A DNA stretch of 64,000 bases from Hypericibacter adhaerens (GCF_008728835.1 NZ_CP042582.1:5129001-5193000), one strand, 5' to 3'; counted from the stretch's first letter, positions 53,420-62,875 are shown. The notes: generated from the letters alone by a model not told the origin. Translations and numbers: made by a program.

Positions 53420-53986
53420 CTATCGCGGCTTGGCCGCCTTCGCCTTCGGCGCCGCCGGCTTGCGCCCCCGCCGGCGCTCGGGCGCCTTGACCGGAGGCTC
53501 AGTCTCGCCGGGAACATCGAAGGTGAGGAAGCGCTTCACCACGTCGAGCACGGTCGATGTGGTGGTGCGGATGATCCCGGGCACGCGCGGCAGATAGGCC
53601 GTGATGAATTCCAGCATCTCCTCGTTCGAGCGGAACACGGCGCCGACCAGGATGTCGTAATTGCCGGTCGTGATGCTGACGAAATAGACCTCCGGCCGCG
53701 ATGCCAGCTCGCGCGCGATGTCCCGGAGCCGCGCCAGCTCGGCATGGATCTCGAGGATCGCCCAGATCTGATAGCCCAGATGCAGCGGGTTCGGCACGGC
53801 CGTGAACTCGATGACACCGGTCTTCACCAGCCGACCCAACCGGTATCGCACCGTCGATTCCGGAAGATCGAGCCGCTCGGCGATGGCGGCAGCGGAGATG
53901 CGCGCATCCTCGTTGAGGCAGCGAATGATCTGCGCATCGACAGCGGAAAGACGGACCTCGCCCACAGGGGACTTGTTGCTCTTCAT
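53420..53986 (-). CDS. Lrp/AsnC regulator with basic tail
   Basis: A 188-residue Lrp-family protein. The HTH is at about residues 15-65 (IIRCLNEDARISAAAIAERL, STVRYRLGRL), followed by the RAM ligand domain (YFVSITTGNYDILVGAVF). The last ~25 residues form a Lys/Arg/Pro tail including RRRGRKPAAPKAKA, resembling an AT-hook and absent from ordinary Lrp (about 150-165 residues). It is divergent from the 54-63 kb operon, which it probably regulates in response to an amino acid or amine. Confidence 0.88.
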   Translation of the reverse strand: MKSNKSPVGEVRLSAVDAQIIRCLNEDARISAAAIAERLDLPESTVRYRLGRLVKTGVIEFTAVPNPLHLGYQIWAILEIHAELARLRDIARELASRPEVYFVSITTGNYDILVGAVFRSNEEMLEFITAYLPRVPGIIRTTTSTVLDVVKRFLTFDVPGETEPPVKAPERRRGRKPAAPKAKAAKPR

Positions 53987-54012
53987 GAAGAAACCTTGAT
54001 TTGCGGAATCAG

Positions 54013-54033
54013 CAATATTCAATGACGATATTG
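54013..54033. promoter_or_regulatory. AT-rich inverted repeat, possible Lrp site
   Basis: CAATAT (54013-54018) and ATATTG (54028-54033), centres 15 bases apart, in an AT-rich island (53985-54065) between the divergent Lrp and SDR genes. Lrp-type regulators usually bind such sites near their own promoter. Confidence 0.45.
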
Positions 54034-54178
54034 GATTATATCGCCGTTTTTGTGAACTGAATTTGCTGCTACAGCCACTCAAGCTTGACTCGCCTCCCCG
54101 CCCGTGAACAGACTTCGCTTCAATCGGGGCCGGCACGGAAGCGCCGGCCCCAAGTCAAGGGCAGGGAACGGACGGGTG

Positions 54179-54949
54179 ATGGACCGGGATCTTTTCGACC
54201 TTTCGGGACGCGTGGCGGTCGTGACGGGAGCCGGGCGCGGGCTCGGGCGCGCGATCTCGCTCGGTCTTGCGCATTACGGCGCCGACCTGGTGGTGGTGAG
54301 CCGCACCGCGGGCGAGGTCGAATCTCTTGCCGGCGAGATTCAGAAGACAGGACGCAAGGCGATCGCCATGGCGGTCGACACCGGCAAGAAGGCGGAGGTC
54401 GAGACGCTTGCCGCGAAGGCGAAGACGCTGACGGGCCGCGTCGACATCCTGGTCAACAATGCCGGCGTCGATTTCAACCAGCCCGCGCTCGATTACGACG
54501 AGGCGGAGTGGGACCGCATCATCGGCACGAACCTCAAGGGCTATTTCCTCTGCGCCCAGGCCTTCGGCCGGTTCATGGTCGAGCAGCGCGCCGGCTCGAT
54601 CATCATGAACTCCTCGATCTACGGGCAGGTCGGCGCCGCCGACAATCTCCCCTATGGCGCCTCCAAGGGCGGCGTCAACCAGATGACGCGGATGCTCGCG
54701 GCCGAATGGGCGCAGCATGGCGTGCGCGTCAATGCGATCGCGCCCGGCTACATGAGCCGCATGTCGGTGGCGCCCGGCAAGAAAGGCCCCGGCGAGGAAC
54801 TGGAACGCTGGGTGGCGCGCCGCACGCCGATGGGACGGCGCGGCAAGCCGGAGGAACTGGTGGGACCGGTGGTGTTCCTCGCCTCCGACGCCGCGAGCTA
54901 CGTGAACGGCGCAATCCTCACGGTCGATGGCGGCTGGACCGCGGTCTAG
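54179..54949 (+). CDS. Short-chain dehydrogenase/reductase (FabG-like)
   Basis: A 256-residue classical SDR: cofactor motif VVTGAGRGLGRA, NNAG, catalytic IMNSSIYGQ and YGASKGG (YxxxK), and the C-terminal substrate end GAILTVDGGWTAV. Start 54179 follows GGGAACGG; an upstream ATG at 54104 adds a non-conserved leader. It is the first gene of the Lrp-divergent operon, 56 bases before the PLP-enzyme gene. It probably oxidises a hydroxyl intermediate of the pathway; the substrate is unknown. Confidence 0.88.
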   Translation: MDRDLFDLSGRVAVVTGAGRGLGRAISLGLAHYGADLVVVSRTAGEVESLAGEIQKTGRKAIAMAVDTGKKAEVETLAAKAKTLTGRVDILVNNAGVDFNQPALDYDEAEWDRIIGTNLKGYFLCAQAFGRFMVEQRAGSIIMNSSIYGQVGAADNLPYGASKGGVNQMTRMLAAEWAQHGVRVNAIAPGYMSRMSVAPGKKGPGEELERWVARRTPMGRRGKPEELVGPVVFLASDAASYVNGAILTVDGGWTAV

Positions 54950-55005
54950 CCGCCGGGCGCGGCCCTCGGAATGTCGCTGAACCTCGGCCCCCGGGCCGGG
55001 CTTGA

Positions 55006-56271
55006 ATGAAGAAAAGGGAGAGGACGATGCAGTTGCCGCGCTCGGGAATGTCGCGCCAGGACATCATGGCCCGCCTGAAGAGGGAAATGGCGGAGGACGC
55101 CCCCTGGGACAAGGGCAAGACCTTCTTCCTGGTCTATGGCGTCGACGACGACCATATCGAGGTGCTGCGCGACGCCCACTCGCTCTATATCCAGACCAAC
55201 GGGCTGGGCGCCGGAACCATGTTCCCGTCGATCGCGCGGCTCGAGGCCGACGTGATCGGCATCGCGGGCGAGCTCCTGGGCCTGCCGACGGCCGTGGGCA
55301 ACATCACCTCCGGCGGCACGGAGAGCATCCTGATGGGCATCCGTTCGGCGCTCGAACGCACGCGCGCGGAGAAGCCCGGCCTGACCGCACCCGAGATGGT
55401 CGTGCCGGTCAGCGCGCACCCCGCCTTCCAGAAGGCGGCGCAGGTCTTCGGCATCAAGGAAATCCGCGTCCCGCTCACGAAGGACTATGTCGTGGACATG
55501 AAGGCCATGGCGGCGGCGATCACCGACCGGACCGTCGCCCTGGTCGGCTCGGCGCCGAACTATCCCTTCGGCACGATCGATCCGATGAAGGAGCTCTCGG
55601 ACCTGGCGCTCGCGCGCAAGATCCACCTCCATGCGGATTGCGCGGTCGGCGCCTTCGCCCTGCCCTTCCTGCGCCGCCTGGGCGAGCCGATCCCGCCCTT
55701 CGATTTCAGCCTGCCCGGGGTCTCGACCATCTCGGCCGACATCCACAAATACGGGTTCGGCGAGCGCGGCAGCTCGCTCATCCTCTATCGCGACGCTGCC
55801 ACGCAGGAGCGCGCGAAATTCATCCTCGACGCCTGGAGCGCCGGCCCCTATCGCACGCCGACCATGGCGGGCTCGAGGCCCGGCGCCGTGGTCGCCTCGG
55901 CCTGGGCGATCCTCCATCACTTCGGCGAGGAGGGCTATCTGCGCATGACGCGCGCGATGCTCGACGCGACCCGCAAGCTGCAGGCCGGCATCGAGCGCAT
56001 CCCGGGTCTTCGCGTGCTGGGCAAGCCCGCCATGTATGTGTTCGGCTTCACCAGCGAGGATTCCGACATCTGGGCCATCGGCGAGGCCATGGCCGAGCGC
56101 GGCTGGCACATCCACCGCCAAGCGACCGAGCCCAGGACCCTGCATCTCGTCATCACGCCGATCCATGTTCCGGTCGTGGACGACCTGCTGCGCGACCTCG
56201 CGGCCGCGGCGAAAGAGGTCCGCGAAGGCGGCCGCGATGCCAGACGCGGCTCCAACTATGGAGCCCACTGA
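55006..56271 (+). CDS. PLP-dependent decarboxylase/lyase (group II, sphingosine-phosphate-lyase-like)
   Basis: A 421-residue fold-type I PLP enzyme. TSGGTESILMGIRSA binds the PLP phosphate, HADCAVGAF gives the Asp for the pyridine nitrogen, and the Schiff-base lysine is K248 in ADIHKYGFGERG. This combination is typical of the DOPA-decarboxylase/S1P-lyase group rather than transaminases. Either ATG at 55006 or at 55027 could start it. Placed between an SDR and an ABC importer, it may cleave or decarboxylate an imported amino compound. Aspartate-aminotransferase-type annotation is possible but less apt. Confidence 0.85.
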   Translation: MKKRERTMQLPRSGMSRQDIMARLKREMAEDAPWDKGKTFFLVYGVDDDHIEVLRDAHSLYIQTNGLGAGTMFPSIARLEADVIGIAGELLGLPTAVGNITSGGTESILMGIRSALERTRAEKPGLTAPEMVVPVSAHPAFQKAAQVFGIKEIRVPLTKDYVVDMKAMAAAITDRTVALVGSAPNYPFGTIDPMKELSDLALARKIHLHADCAVGAFALPFLRRLGEPIPPFDFSLPGVSTISADIHKYGFGERGSSLILYRDAATQERAKFILDAWSAGPYRTPTMAGSRPGAVVASAWAILHHFGEEGYLRMTRAMLDATRKLQAGIERIPGLRVLGKPAMYVFGFTSEDSDIWAIGEAMAERGWHIHRQATEPRTLHLVITPIHVPVVDDLLRDLAAAAKEVREGGRDARRGSNYGAH

Positions 56272-56274
56272 CCG

Positions 56275-57399
56275 GTGACATCGCAGGCGATGACCTCCCG
56301 CATCGATCGGCACAACGAAACCGCGGCCCCTGGCAGCGCCTATCTCGAGGCGCGGAATCTGGTCGTGCGGTTCGGCGAGTATACGGCGCTGCGGGACGTT
56401 TCCTTCGAGGTCGCCGCCGGCGAACGCCTCTGCCTGCTGGGCCCTTCCGGCTGCGGCAAGACGACGAGCCTGCGCGTCATCGCCGGCTTCATTCAGCCCG
56501 ACAGCGGCGGGGTGCGCATCGACGGCCGCGACATGGAGGGCGTGCCGCCGGAGGGCCGCAATATCGGCATCCTCTTCCAGAACTACGCCCTGTTCCCGCA
56601 TCTGACGATCTACGACAACGTCGCCTTCGGCCTGCGGATGCGCAACATCGCCGAAAGCGAGATCCGCAAGCGCGTGACCGAAGCGCTGGAGCTGGTCCGT
56701 CTGCCCAAGGCCGGCGGCAAGCGGCCTTCGATGCTGTCGGGCGGCGAGCAGCAGCGCATCGCCTTCGCGCGTGCCGTCGTCATCAAGCCGAGCCTGCTGC
56801 TGCTCGACGAACCCTTCAGCAACCTCGACGCCCGCCTGCGCCAGGAGATGCGCGGCGAGCTTCTCGATCTCCTGCAGCAGCTTCGCATCGCCACGGTCAT
56901 GGTGACCCACGACCAGGAAGAAGCCATGGCGATCGCCGACCGGATCGCGGTCATGCAGGGCGGCGCCATCGAGCAGGTGGGCGGCCCGACCGACATCTAT
57001 GAGCGGCCGCGCAGCCTGTTCGTCGCGCGCTTCGTCGGCGAATCCAATCTCTTCGCCGGGCAGGCCGCCGGCGGCATGGTGGAGATTCCAGGCCTCGGGC
57101 GGCTCGAACGGCGCGGCCTGCAGGACGGCCCGGTGCAGGCCCTGATCCGGCCCGAGAAGATCAGGGTCCTGCCGGCGAACGGCGCATCCGGCTCGCCCGA
57201 TCATGAGCGCGCCCGCGCCACGATCGAGCGTGTCCAGTATCTGGGCCACCGGACCGAATACCGTCTCAAGCTCGGGCCGCAATCGATCACCGCCTGGCGC
57301 CTCAATGAAACGGCCTTGCCGCTGATGCCGGGCGACGCGGTCGCGCTGGAATGGAACCGCGCCGATCTCCTGGTCTTCCGGGAGATCGCCAACCGATGA
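56275..57399 (+). CDS. Polyamine-type ABC transporter ATPase (second system)
   Basis: A 374-residue PotA-type ATPase with a GTG start three bases after the upstream stop. It has Walker A GPSGCGKTT, signature LSGGEQQR, Walker B LLLLDEPFSNLD and switch THDQEEAM, then a C-terminal TOBE domain (QALIRPEKIRVLP). It energises uptake by the permeases at 57396 and 58296. It overlaps the first permease by ATGA. Confidence 0.9.
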   Translation: MTSQAMTSRIDRHNETAAPGSAYLEARNLVVRFGEYTALRDVSFEVAAGERLCLLGPSGCGKTTSLRVIAGFIQPDSGGVRIDGRDMEGVPPEGRNIGILFQNYALFPHLTIYDNVAFGLRMRNIAESEIRKRVTEALELVRLPKAGGKRPSMLSGGEQQRIAFARAVVIKPSLLLLDEPFSNLDARLRQEMRGELLDLLQQLRIATVMVTHDQEEAMAIADRIAVMQGGAIEQVGGPTDIYERPRSLFVARFVGESNLFAGQAAGGMVEIPGLGRLERRGLQDGPVQALIRPEKIRVLPANGASGSPDHERARATIERVQYLGHRTEYRLKLGPQSITAWRLNETALPLMPGDAVALEWNRADLLVFREIANR

Positions 57400-58292
57400 C
57401 CCGCGCCGGCGCCTCCTCCGAGCTGTTCCGATGGCTGAAGCGGGCGGCCCTGCCGGCGGCGATCTTCGCGGTCATCTATGCCTGGCCGATGCTGCAGATC
57501 CTGCGCAGCAGCCTCGACCGGTTCGACCCCATCACCGGCGTCATCCCCGCGCTGGCGCCCGACTTCTATGTGAAGTTCCTCACCGACAGCTTCTATCTCG
57601 GCGTGCTCTGGCGGACGGTGAAGCTCAGCCTCATCGTCACCGTCGTCACGGCGATCGCGAGCTATCCGGTCGCCTATTTCCTGGTGCGCAACCGCGGCCG
57701 GCTGCGGCTGGCGCTGATCATCATCCTCCTGATACCGCTGGTGACCAGCCCCGTCGTGGTCGCCTATGGCTGGCTCGTGCTGCTCGGCAGCAAGGGGCTC
57801 GTGAACGAGCTCCTGATCGCGCTCGGAATCACCGACGAGCCGATCAAGCTGATCTATACCGCCTTCACGCTCGTGGTGGGGCTGGTGGAGGTGCTGGCCG
57901 CCTTCATGGTGCTGTCCATCTCGGCCTCGCTGCAGAATGTCGATTGGAACCTGGTCCTCGCCGCGCGCAGCCTCGGCGCCAGCGGCTGGCGTTCCTTCCG
58001 GGCCGTGATCCTGCCGCTGAGCCTGCCCGGCATCGGCACCGGCTGCCTTCTCGTCTTCTCCTTGAGCATGAGCGCCTATGCGGTGCCCGCGCTGATCGCG
58101 GGCCCGCAGGTCAAGGTCATGTCGGAGCTGATCTATGAGCAGACCATGGCGCTGCTCAACTGGCCCTTCGCCGGCTGCATGTCGATCATCCTGCTGCTCT
58201 CGACTACCGGCGTCTTCAGCGCCAGCACGGCCTTGGCCCGCTGGTGGCGCGAGCGCGAGATCCGCCAGGCCGCCCGGGCGGCGGAGGCCTGA
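57396..58292 (+). CDS. ABC transporter permease (PotB type, second system)
   Basis: A 298-residue permease with about six transmembrane helices and the coupling loop NLVLAARSLGASGWRSFRAV. Start 57396 gives the ATGA overlap with the ATPase gene. It forms the channel with the next gene. Confidence 0.9.
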   Translation: MTRAGASSELFRWLKRAALPAAIFAVIYAWPMLQILRSSLDRFDPITGVIPALAPDFYVKFLTDSFYLGVLWRTVKLSLIVTVVTAIASYPVAYFLVRNRGRLRLALIIILLIPLVTSPVVVAYGWLVLLGSKGLVNELLIALGITDEPIKLIYTAFTLVVGLVEVLAAFMVLSISASLQNVDWNLVLAARSLGASGWRSFRAVILPLSLPGIGTGCLLVFSLSMSAYAVPALIAGPQVKVMSELIYEQTMALLNWPFAGCMSIILLLSTTGVFSASTALARWWREREIRQAARAAEA

Positions 58293-58295
58293 GAG

Positions 58296-59153
58296 ATGGC
58301 GCGCCAGATCGCAGACCGGATCGCGGGGCCGCTGGGCAGCCTGATGCTCCAGCTCTACATCATCCTCGCCGTGATCTTCCTCGTGGCGCCGGTGCTCGCC
58401 ATCACGGCGGGATCGCTGACGACGACGCAGTATGTCGTCTTCCCGCCGCAGGGCATCACCTTCCAATGGTATCTGCGGATGTTCGACCGGCCCGAGATGC
58501 TGGGCTCCTTCGGGCTCAGCCTCGCGATCGCGGCCCTGGCCGCGACGATCGCCGCCGCGCTGGGCCTGCTGGTGGCGCTGGCGATGGTGCGCCACAAGAC
58601 GCGGCTCAATCATCTGCTCTGGCTGCTCGTGGTCTCGCCGATGATGCTGCCCTCGGTCGTGCTGGGCTTCGCCTTCCTGCAGGCCTACACGCAGATGGGC
58701 TTCGGCAGCAGTCTGCTCGGGCTCCTCGCCGGCCATGTGGTGCTGGTGACGCCCTATGCCGTCGCCCTGATCCTCACGGGCCTCAGGAGCCTCGATCCGA
58801 CGCTCGAGCTCGCCGCGCGCAGCCTCGGCGCCACGCCCTCGCGGGCCCTGCGCAAGGTGACCCTGCCGCTCATTCTCTGGAGCGTCGTCGCCGGATGGGG
58901 CCTCGCCTTCCTGGTCTCGTTCGGCGACGCGGCCGTCTCCGTGTTCCTCAACGCGCCGGAGATGGTGACGCTGCCGGTGCGCATCTTCGATGCGCTGCGC
59001 TATTCCCCGCTCAATCCCGAGCTGACCGCGATCTCCTCGGGTCTCGTCATCGTGACCCTCATCGTGCTGGTCGCCAGCGCCAGCGTGATGCGATTCGAAC
59101 GCCTGCTGGGCGGCACCGGCCAATCCGGCAAGCCGGCGACAAAAGAAGCCTGA
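58296..59153 (+). CDS. ABC transporter permease (PotC type, second system)
   Basis: A 285-residue permease with six transmembrane helices and the coupling loop TLELAARSLGATPSRALRKV. It is three bases behind the partner permease. Confidence 0.9.
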   Translation: MARQIADRIAGPLGSLMLQLYIILAVIFLVAPVLAITAGSLTTTQYVVFPPQGITFQWYLRMFDRPEMLGSFGLSLAIAALAATIAAALGLLVALAMVRHKTRLNHLLWLLVVSPMMLPSVVLGFAFLQAYTQMGFGSSLLGLLAGHVVLVTPYAVALILTGLRSLDPTLELAARSLGATPSRALRKVTLPLILWSVVAGWGLAFLVSFGDAAVSVFLNAPEMVTLPVRIFDALRYSPLNPELTAISSGLVIVTLIVLVASASVMRFERLLGGTGQSGKPATKEA

Positions 59154-59202
59154 TCGCACATCAGAGACGTGAACCACCAAGAGGCAAACAAGGGAGGCCA
59201 TC

Positions 59203-60273
59203 ATGAAACGATCGATCAAGACCGAGCTCGCGACGCTGCTCTCCGCGGCCGCATTGGCCGTCATCGGCGCCGCCGCGGACGCAACGTCTTCGCAAGCGGC
59301 AACGCCGCTGGTGCTCGCCTGCTATCCGGGCGCGCCCGAGACCTTCTTCCGCGAGGAGATCATCCCGCGCTTCGAGAAGCAGTTCGACGCCAAGGTCACC
59401 TATCTCACCGGCAACTCGCCCGGCACCATCGCCAAGCTCCAGGCCCAGAAGAGCGATCCCCAGATCGACGTGGCCTGCATCGATGACGGTCCGATGGTCC
59501 AGGCGCGCGGCATGGGGCTGCTGCAGGCGACCGATCCCGCCAAGCTCACCAATCTCAAGGACATCCAGGAGGTCTCCAAGCTGCCGGACGGGATCGGGCT
59601 GGGCTGGGGCCTGTTCCGCTTCGGCCTCGCCTACAATCCCGACGAGTTCAAGAAGCGCAGCCTGCCGCCGCTCGAGAGCTGGAACGACCTGGCGCGTCCC
59701 GATCTCAAGGGCCATGTCGTCGTCAACTCGATCTCGATCAGCTACACGCCGATCCTGCTGACCATGCTGGCGCGGGCCAATGGCGGCGACGAGAAGAACA
59801 TCGATCCCGGCTTCGCCGAGATGCAGAAGATCCGTCCGAATGTCTTCACCTATGACACGACGGCCGATCTCACGCCCTATTTCCAGCAGGGCGAGGCCTG
59901 GGTCGGCGTCTGGACCGACAGCGAGACCTATTCCTATGTCCAACGCACCCAGTTCCCGTTGAAGTTCGTGTTCCCGAAGGAAGGCACCACGGCGATCCAG
60001 ACGGCCGCCGCGGTGGTGGCCGGCGCCAAGCATGCCGATCTCGCCGACAAGTTCCTGAACTACCTGATCGGCGCCGAGGCGCAGGAGCTGATGGCCAAGA
60101 AGCTCGGCTGGATGCCCGTCAACAAGAAGGCGCAGCTGCCGTCCGACATGGCGGCGATCATCGCCTCGCCCGAGGGCTCCGGCGACAACATGGTGTCGAT
60201 GGACTGGACGCTGCTGGGCCAGCAGCGCCCGGCCTGGACCGAGCGCTGGAACAAGGAAGTCGAGACGCAGTGA
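59203..60273 (+). CDS. ABC transporter periplasmic binding protein (PotD type, second system)
   Basis: A 356-residue solute-binding protein. A Sec signal (basic start MKRSIKTELATLL, hydrophobic to about residue 28, cleavage near SSQAA) precedes LVLACYPGAPETFFREEI. Motifs GLGWGLFRFGLAYNPDEF and FLNYLIGAEAQELMAKKLGW fit the polyamine/iron-type binding family. It closes the transporter set opened at 56275. GGAGG lies ahead of the ATG. The ligand is unknown and probably the substrate of the PLP enzyme. Confidence 0.9.
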   Translation: MKRSIKTELATLLSAAALAVIGAAADATSSQAATPLVLACYPGAPETFFREEIIPRFEKQFDAKVTYLTGNSPGTIAKLQAQKSDPQIDVACIDDGPMVQARGMGLLQATDPAKLTNLKDIQEVSKLPDGIGLGWGLFRFGLAYNPDEFKKRSLPPLESWNDLARPDLKGHVVVNSISISYTPILLTMLARANGGDEKNIDPGFAEMQKIRPNVFTYDTTADLTPYFQQGEAWVGVWTDSETYSYVQRTQFPLKFVFPKEGTTAIQTAAAVVAGAKHADLADKFLNYLIGAEAQELMAKKLGWMPVNKKAQLPSDMAAIIASPEGSGDNMVSMDWTLLGQQRPAWTERWNKEVETQ

Positions 60274-60288
60274 GGCGGGGCCGGTCCG

Positions 60289-60792
60289 GTGCCGGGGGCA
60301 AGTTCCACCCTCGGCGCCGGACAGTGCCTTTCAACGAAAGCAACGGATTTGCAGACCCTCGATATCAGTTTCGACGTCGCCCTGCCGATCGACGAGGTCT
60401 ATCGCGCGGTCGGCAATATCGGCGAGTTCGGCTATGTGCTGGCCGGCGTCAAGGACGTGACGATGCTGGACGAGGACCGCTCCGAATGGAAGGTCGAGGT
60501 CCGCGCCGGCATGATCGCCCAGACCCTGACCCTGCAGGGCCAGGTCACGGAACGCCAGCCGCCGCGTCTGCTCGCCTTCGCGAGCCAGGGCAAGAACGTC
60601 CAGGTCCGCGGCCGGATCGAGCTGAGCGCGACGGAGCCGGCGGTGACGGTCTGCCGGGTCGCGGTCGAGGCCGAGGTCACCGGGCGGCTGGCGCCCATCG
60701 TCGATCTGATCTCGCGCACCACCCAGAAACAGATGATCGCCCAGACGATCGAGAATTTCAGGCTGAAGCTGGCGCAGAAGGCCGCCGAGTAG
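60289..60792 (+). CDS. CoxG/SRPBCC-like protein
   Basis: A protein of up to 167 residues with a CoxG-like fold: ISFDVALPIDEVYRAVGNIGEFGYVLAGV, then WKVEVRAGMIAQTLTLQG and VTVCRVAVEAEVTGRLAPI. It has no membrane anchor, unlike the protein at 21794. Initiation is unclear: GTG at 60289 gives the longest form, while a TTG at 60349 starts just before the conserved part. No molybdenum hydroxylase genes adjoin it; its partner may be the flavoprotein encoded next, which begins 46 bases later. Confidence 0.7.
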   Translation: MPGASSTLGAGQCLSTKATDLQTLDISFDVALPIDEVYRAVGNIGEFGYVLAGVKDVTMLDEDRSEWKVEVRAGMIAQTLTLQGQVTERQPPRLLAFASQGKNVQVRGRIELSATEPAVTVCRVAVEAEVTGRLAPIVDLISRTTQKQMIAQTIENFRLKLAQKAAE

Positions 60793-60838
60793 CCGGCGGC
60801 CTGCGCCCCTTCCGCCTTCCTCTGCCAGGACGGATCCC

Positions 60839-62869
60839 ATGGCCGATATCGCCTACCCGCATCTCTTCCAGCCGATCCGCATCGGCGCCGTCGAGATCCG
60901 CAACCGCCTCTATATGACGGCGCATGGGCTGGGCTATGCCGTTCCCGACCCCGAGATGCCCGGCTACAGCATCCCCTCCGACCGGCATATCGCCTACTAC
61001 GAGGAGCGGGCGCGCGGCGGTATCGGTCTCATCATCCAGGAATCGACTGTGCCCCATCCGAGCTCCCAGGGCTCGGCCTTCGGCTACCAGACGGCGACCG
61101 TGGCCGCGGCCTTCGCGGAGAAGAACGTGCCGCATTTCGCGCGCGTGGCCGAGGCCGTCCACCGCCACGGCGCCAAGCTCTTCCTCCAGCTCTGGCATGG
61201 CGGCCACCATGCCGACCCGCGCTGGCATCCCGGCGGCCCGAAACGGCCGCTGCTGTCGGCATCCGATGTGCCGGCGGTCGAGGCCTATGCCATCCCCCGC
61301 GCCGCAAGCATCGAGGAGATCCGCTCGATCGTCGACGGCTTCGCCCAGTCGGCGCGAAACGCCAAGGCCGCCGGCTATGACGGCATCGAGATCCAGGGCG
61401 CCCACAGCGCGCTGGTCGAGCAGTTCCTCTCGCCCTTCTACAACAAGCGCGACGACGCTTATGGCGGCAGCGCCCAGAAGCGCCTGCGTTTCGCTTTCGA
61501 GCTGCTCGAAGCCGTGCGCGGCGCAGTCGGGCCGTCGCTGGCGGTCGGATTCCGCCTCAACACCGACGAGCTCCTGCCCGGCGGCCTGAGCGACGAGGAC
61601 TGCGCCGATGTCGCCCGGCGGCTGGACGAGACGGGCCTCGTGGATTTCCTCGATCTCGATATCGGCACCATGCACACGGCGCCGCTGATGATCGCCGGCT
61701 CCTATGTGCCGAAGCTGCCGGCCGAGGATTTCATCGCGGCGGTGCGGCCCGCCATCAACCGCGCGGTGGTGCTGGGCTGCCCGGGCCGCATGAACGATCC
61801 GGCCGATGCCGAGCGCCTCGTCGCCGAAGGCAAGATGGACATGGTGGGCGCCGCGCGCGCCCATATCGCCGAGCCTGAGTTCGCGCGGCTGGCGCAGGCC
61901 GGGCGGCCCGAGAAGATCAGGCCCTGCATCGCCTGCAATCACTGCCTGGAGGGCATCCTTTCGGGCGTCGCCTGCGTCATCAACCCCGCCACCGGCCGCG
62001 AGGCCGCCTGGGGCGTGCAAAGCTTCGCCGCCGCCGTACCCCGCAAGCGCGTCGTCGTGATCGGCGCCGGGCCGGCCGGGCTGGAGGCGGCGCGGGTCGC
62101 GGCGCTGCGCGGTCACGAGGTCCGGCTGATCGACCGGCGGGATCATATCGGCGGCGCGCAGAGCCTGATGGCGACGCTTCCCGGCCGCGAGGTGGTGGAC
62201 GACGTCTTACGCTGGTATGAGCGCGAGCTTGGCGATCTCGGCGTGGCGCTGCATCTGAACGAGGAAGCCCGCGCGGATGCGATCGCCGCCCTGCAACCCG
62301 ATGCCGTCGTCATCGCCACCGGCGCCCGGTTCGAGCGGACGGGCGTCACCGGCTTCATCGCCGCGCCGATTCCGGGCTGGGACCGGCCCTTCGTCTTCAC
62401 CCCGGAACAGATCCTCGAAGCAGAGGCCGAATGCGGAGACCGCGTGATCGTTCTCGATGAAGAAGGGCAATCCACCGCCGCCGGCATTGCCGAACGGCTC
62501 GCCACCGGTGGCGCGAAGGTCGATATCGTCACGCGATGGCAGCTCGTGGCGCCGCGGCTGCAGGGCAGCGGCCAGTTCGCCTGGGTTCTGACCCGGCTCT
62601 ATGCGCAGGGCGTGACCTTGCGGCCCAATCACTACCTCAAGGAAATCGGCGACCGCCGGGTCACGTTGTTCAACATCTTCAGCAACGAGGAGACGGAGAT
62701 CGGCGATGTCACGGCCGTGGTGCTGGTCGGCGCCAAGCGGCGGGAGGACGATCTCGCGGCGGCGCTGCGGGACAAGGTCGCCGAGATCCATCTCGTGGGC
62801 GATGCGGCGGCCCCGCGCTCGCTGTTCGAGGCCGGCTATGAGGGCCACCGCGCCGCGCGGCTGATTTGA
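60839..62869 (+). CDS. Old Yellow Enzyme / TMADH-type FMN-FeS-FAD oxidoreductase
   Basis: A 676-residue protein. Residues 1 to about 350 are an OYE-type TIM barrel (LFQPIRIGAVEIRNRLYMTAH, LQLWHGGHH, LSPFYNKRDDAYGG). The 4Fe-4S motif CIACNHCLEGILSGVACVIN follows. An FAD/NAD-binding half then starts with VVVIGAGPAGLEAARVAA. Architecture matches 2,4-dienoyl-CoA reductase, trimethylamine dehydrogenase and stachydrine/histamine-type demethylases. In an operon with an amine-type importer and PLP enzyme, oxidative demethylation or enoate reduction of the imported compound is plausible. The specific reaction is not shown by sequence. Confidence 0.88.
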   Translation: MADIAYPHLFQPIRIGAVEIRNRLYMTAHGLGYAVPDPEMPGYSIPSDRHIAYYEERARGGIGLIIQESTVPHPSSQGSAFGYQTATVAAAFAEKNVPHFARVAEAVHRHGAKLFLQLWHGGHHADPRWHPGGPKRPLLSASDVPAVEAYAIPRAASIEEIRSIVDGFAQSARNAKAAGYDGIEIQGAHSALVEQFLSPFYNKRDDAYGGSAQKRLRFAFELLEAVRGAVGPSLAVGFRLNTDELLPGGLSDEDCADVARRLDETGLVDFLDLDIGTMHTAPLMIAGSYVPKLPAEDFIAAVRPAINRAVVLGCPGRMNDPADAERLVAEGKMDMVGAARAHIAEPEFARLAQAGRPEKIRPCIACNHCLEGILSGVACVINPATGREAAWGVQSFAAAVPRKRVVVIGAGPAGLEAARVAALRGHEVRLIDRRDHIGGAQSLMATLPGREVVDDVLRWYERELGDLGVALHLNEEARADAIAALQPDAVVIATGARFERTGVTGFIAAPIPGWDRPFVFTPEQILEAEAECGDRVIVLDEEGQSTAAGIAERLATGGAKVDIVTRWQLVAPRLQGSGQFAWVLTRLYAQGVTLRPNHYLKEIGDRRVTLFNIFSNEETEIGDVTAVVLVGAKRREDDLAAALRDKVAEIHLVGDAAAPRSLFEAGYEGHRAARLI

Positions 62870-62875
62870 CGCGAA

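Noticed and set aside
54946-59264. Two long minus-strand frames (about 780 and 690 residues) opposite the second transporter operon
   Set aside because: They mirror ABC and permease genes and contain only repetitive charged sequence.
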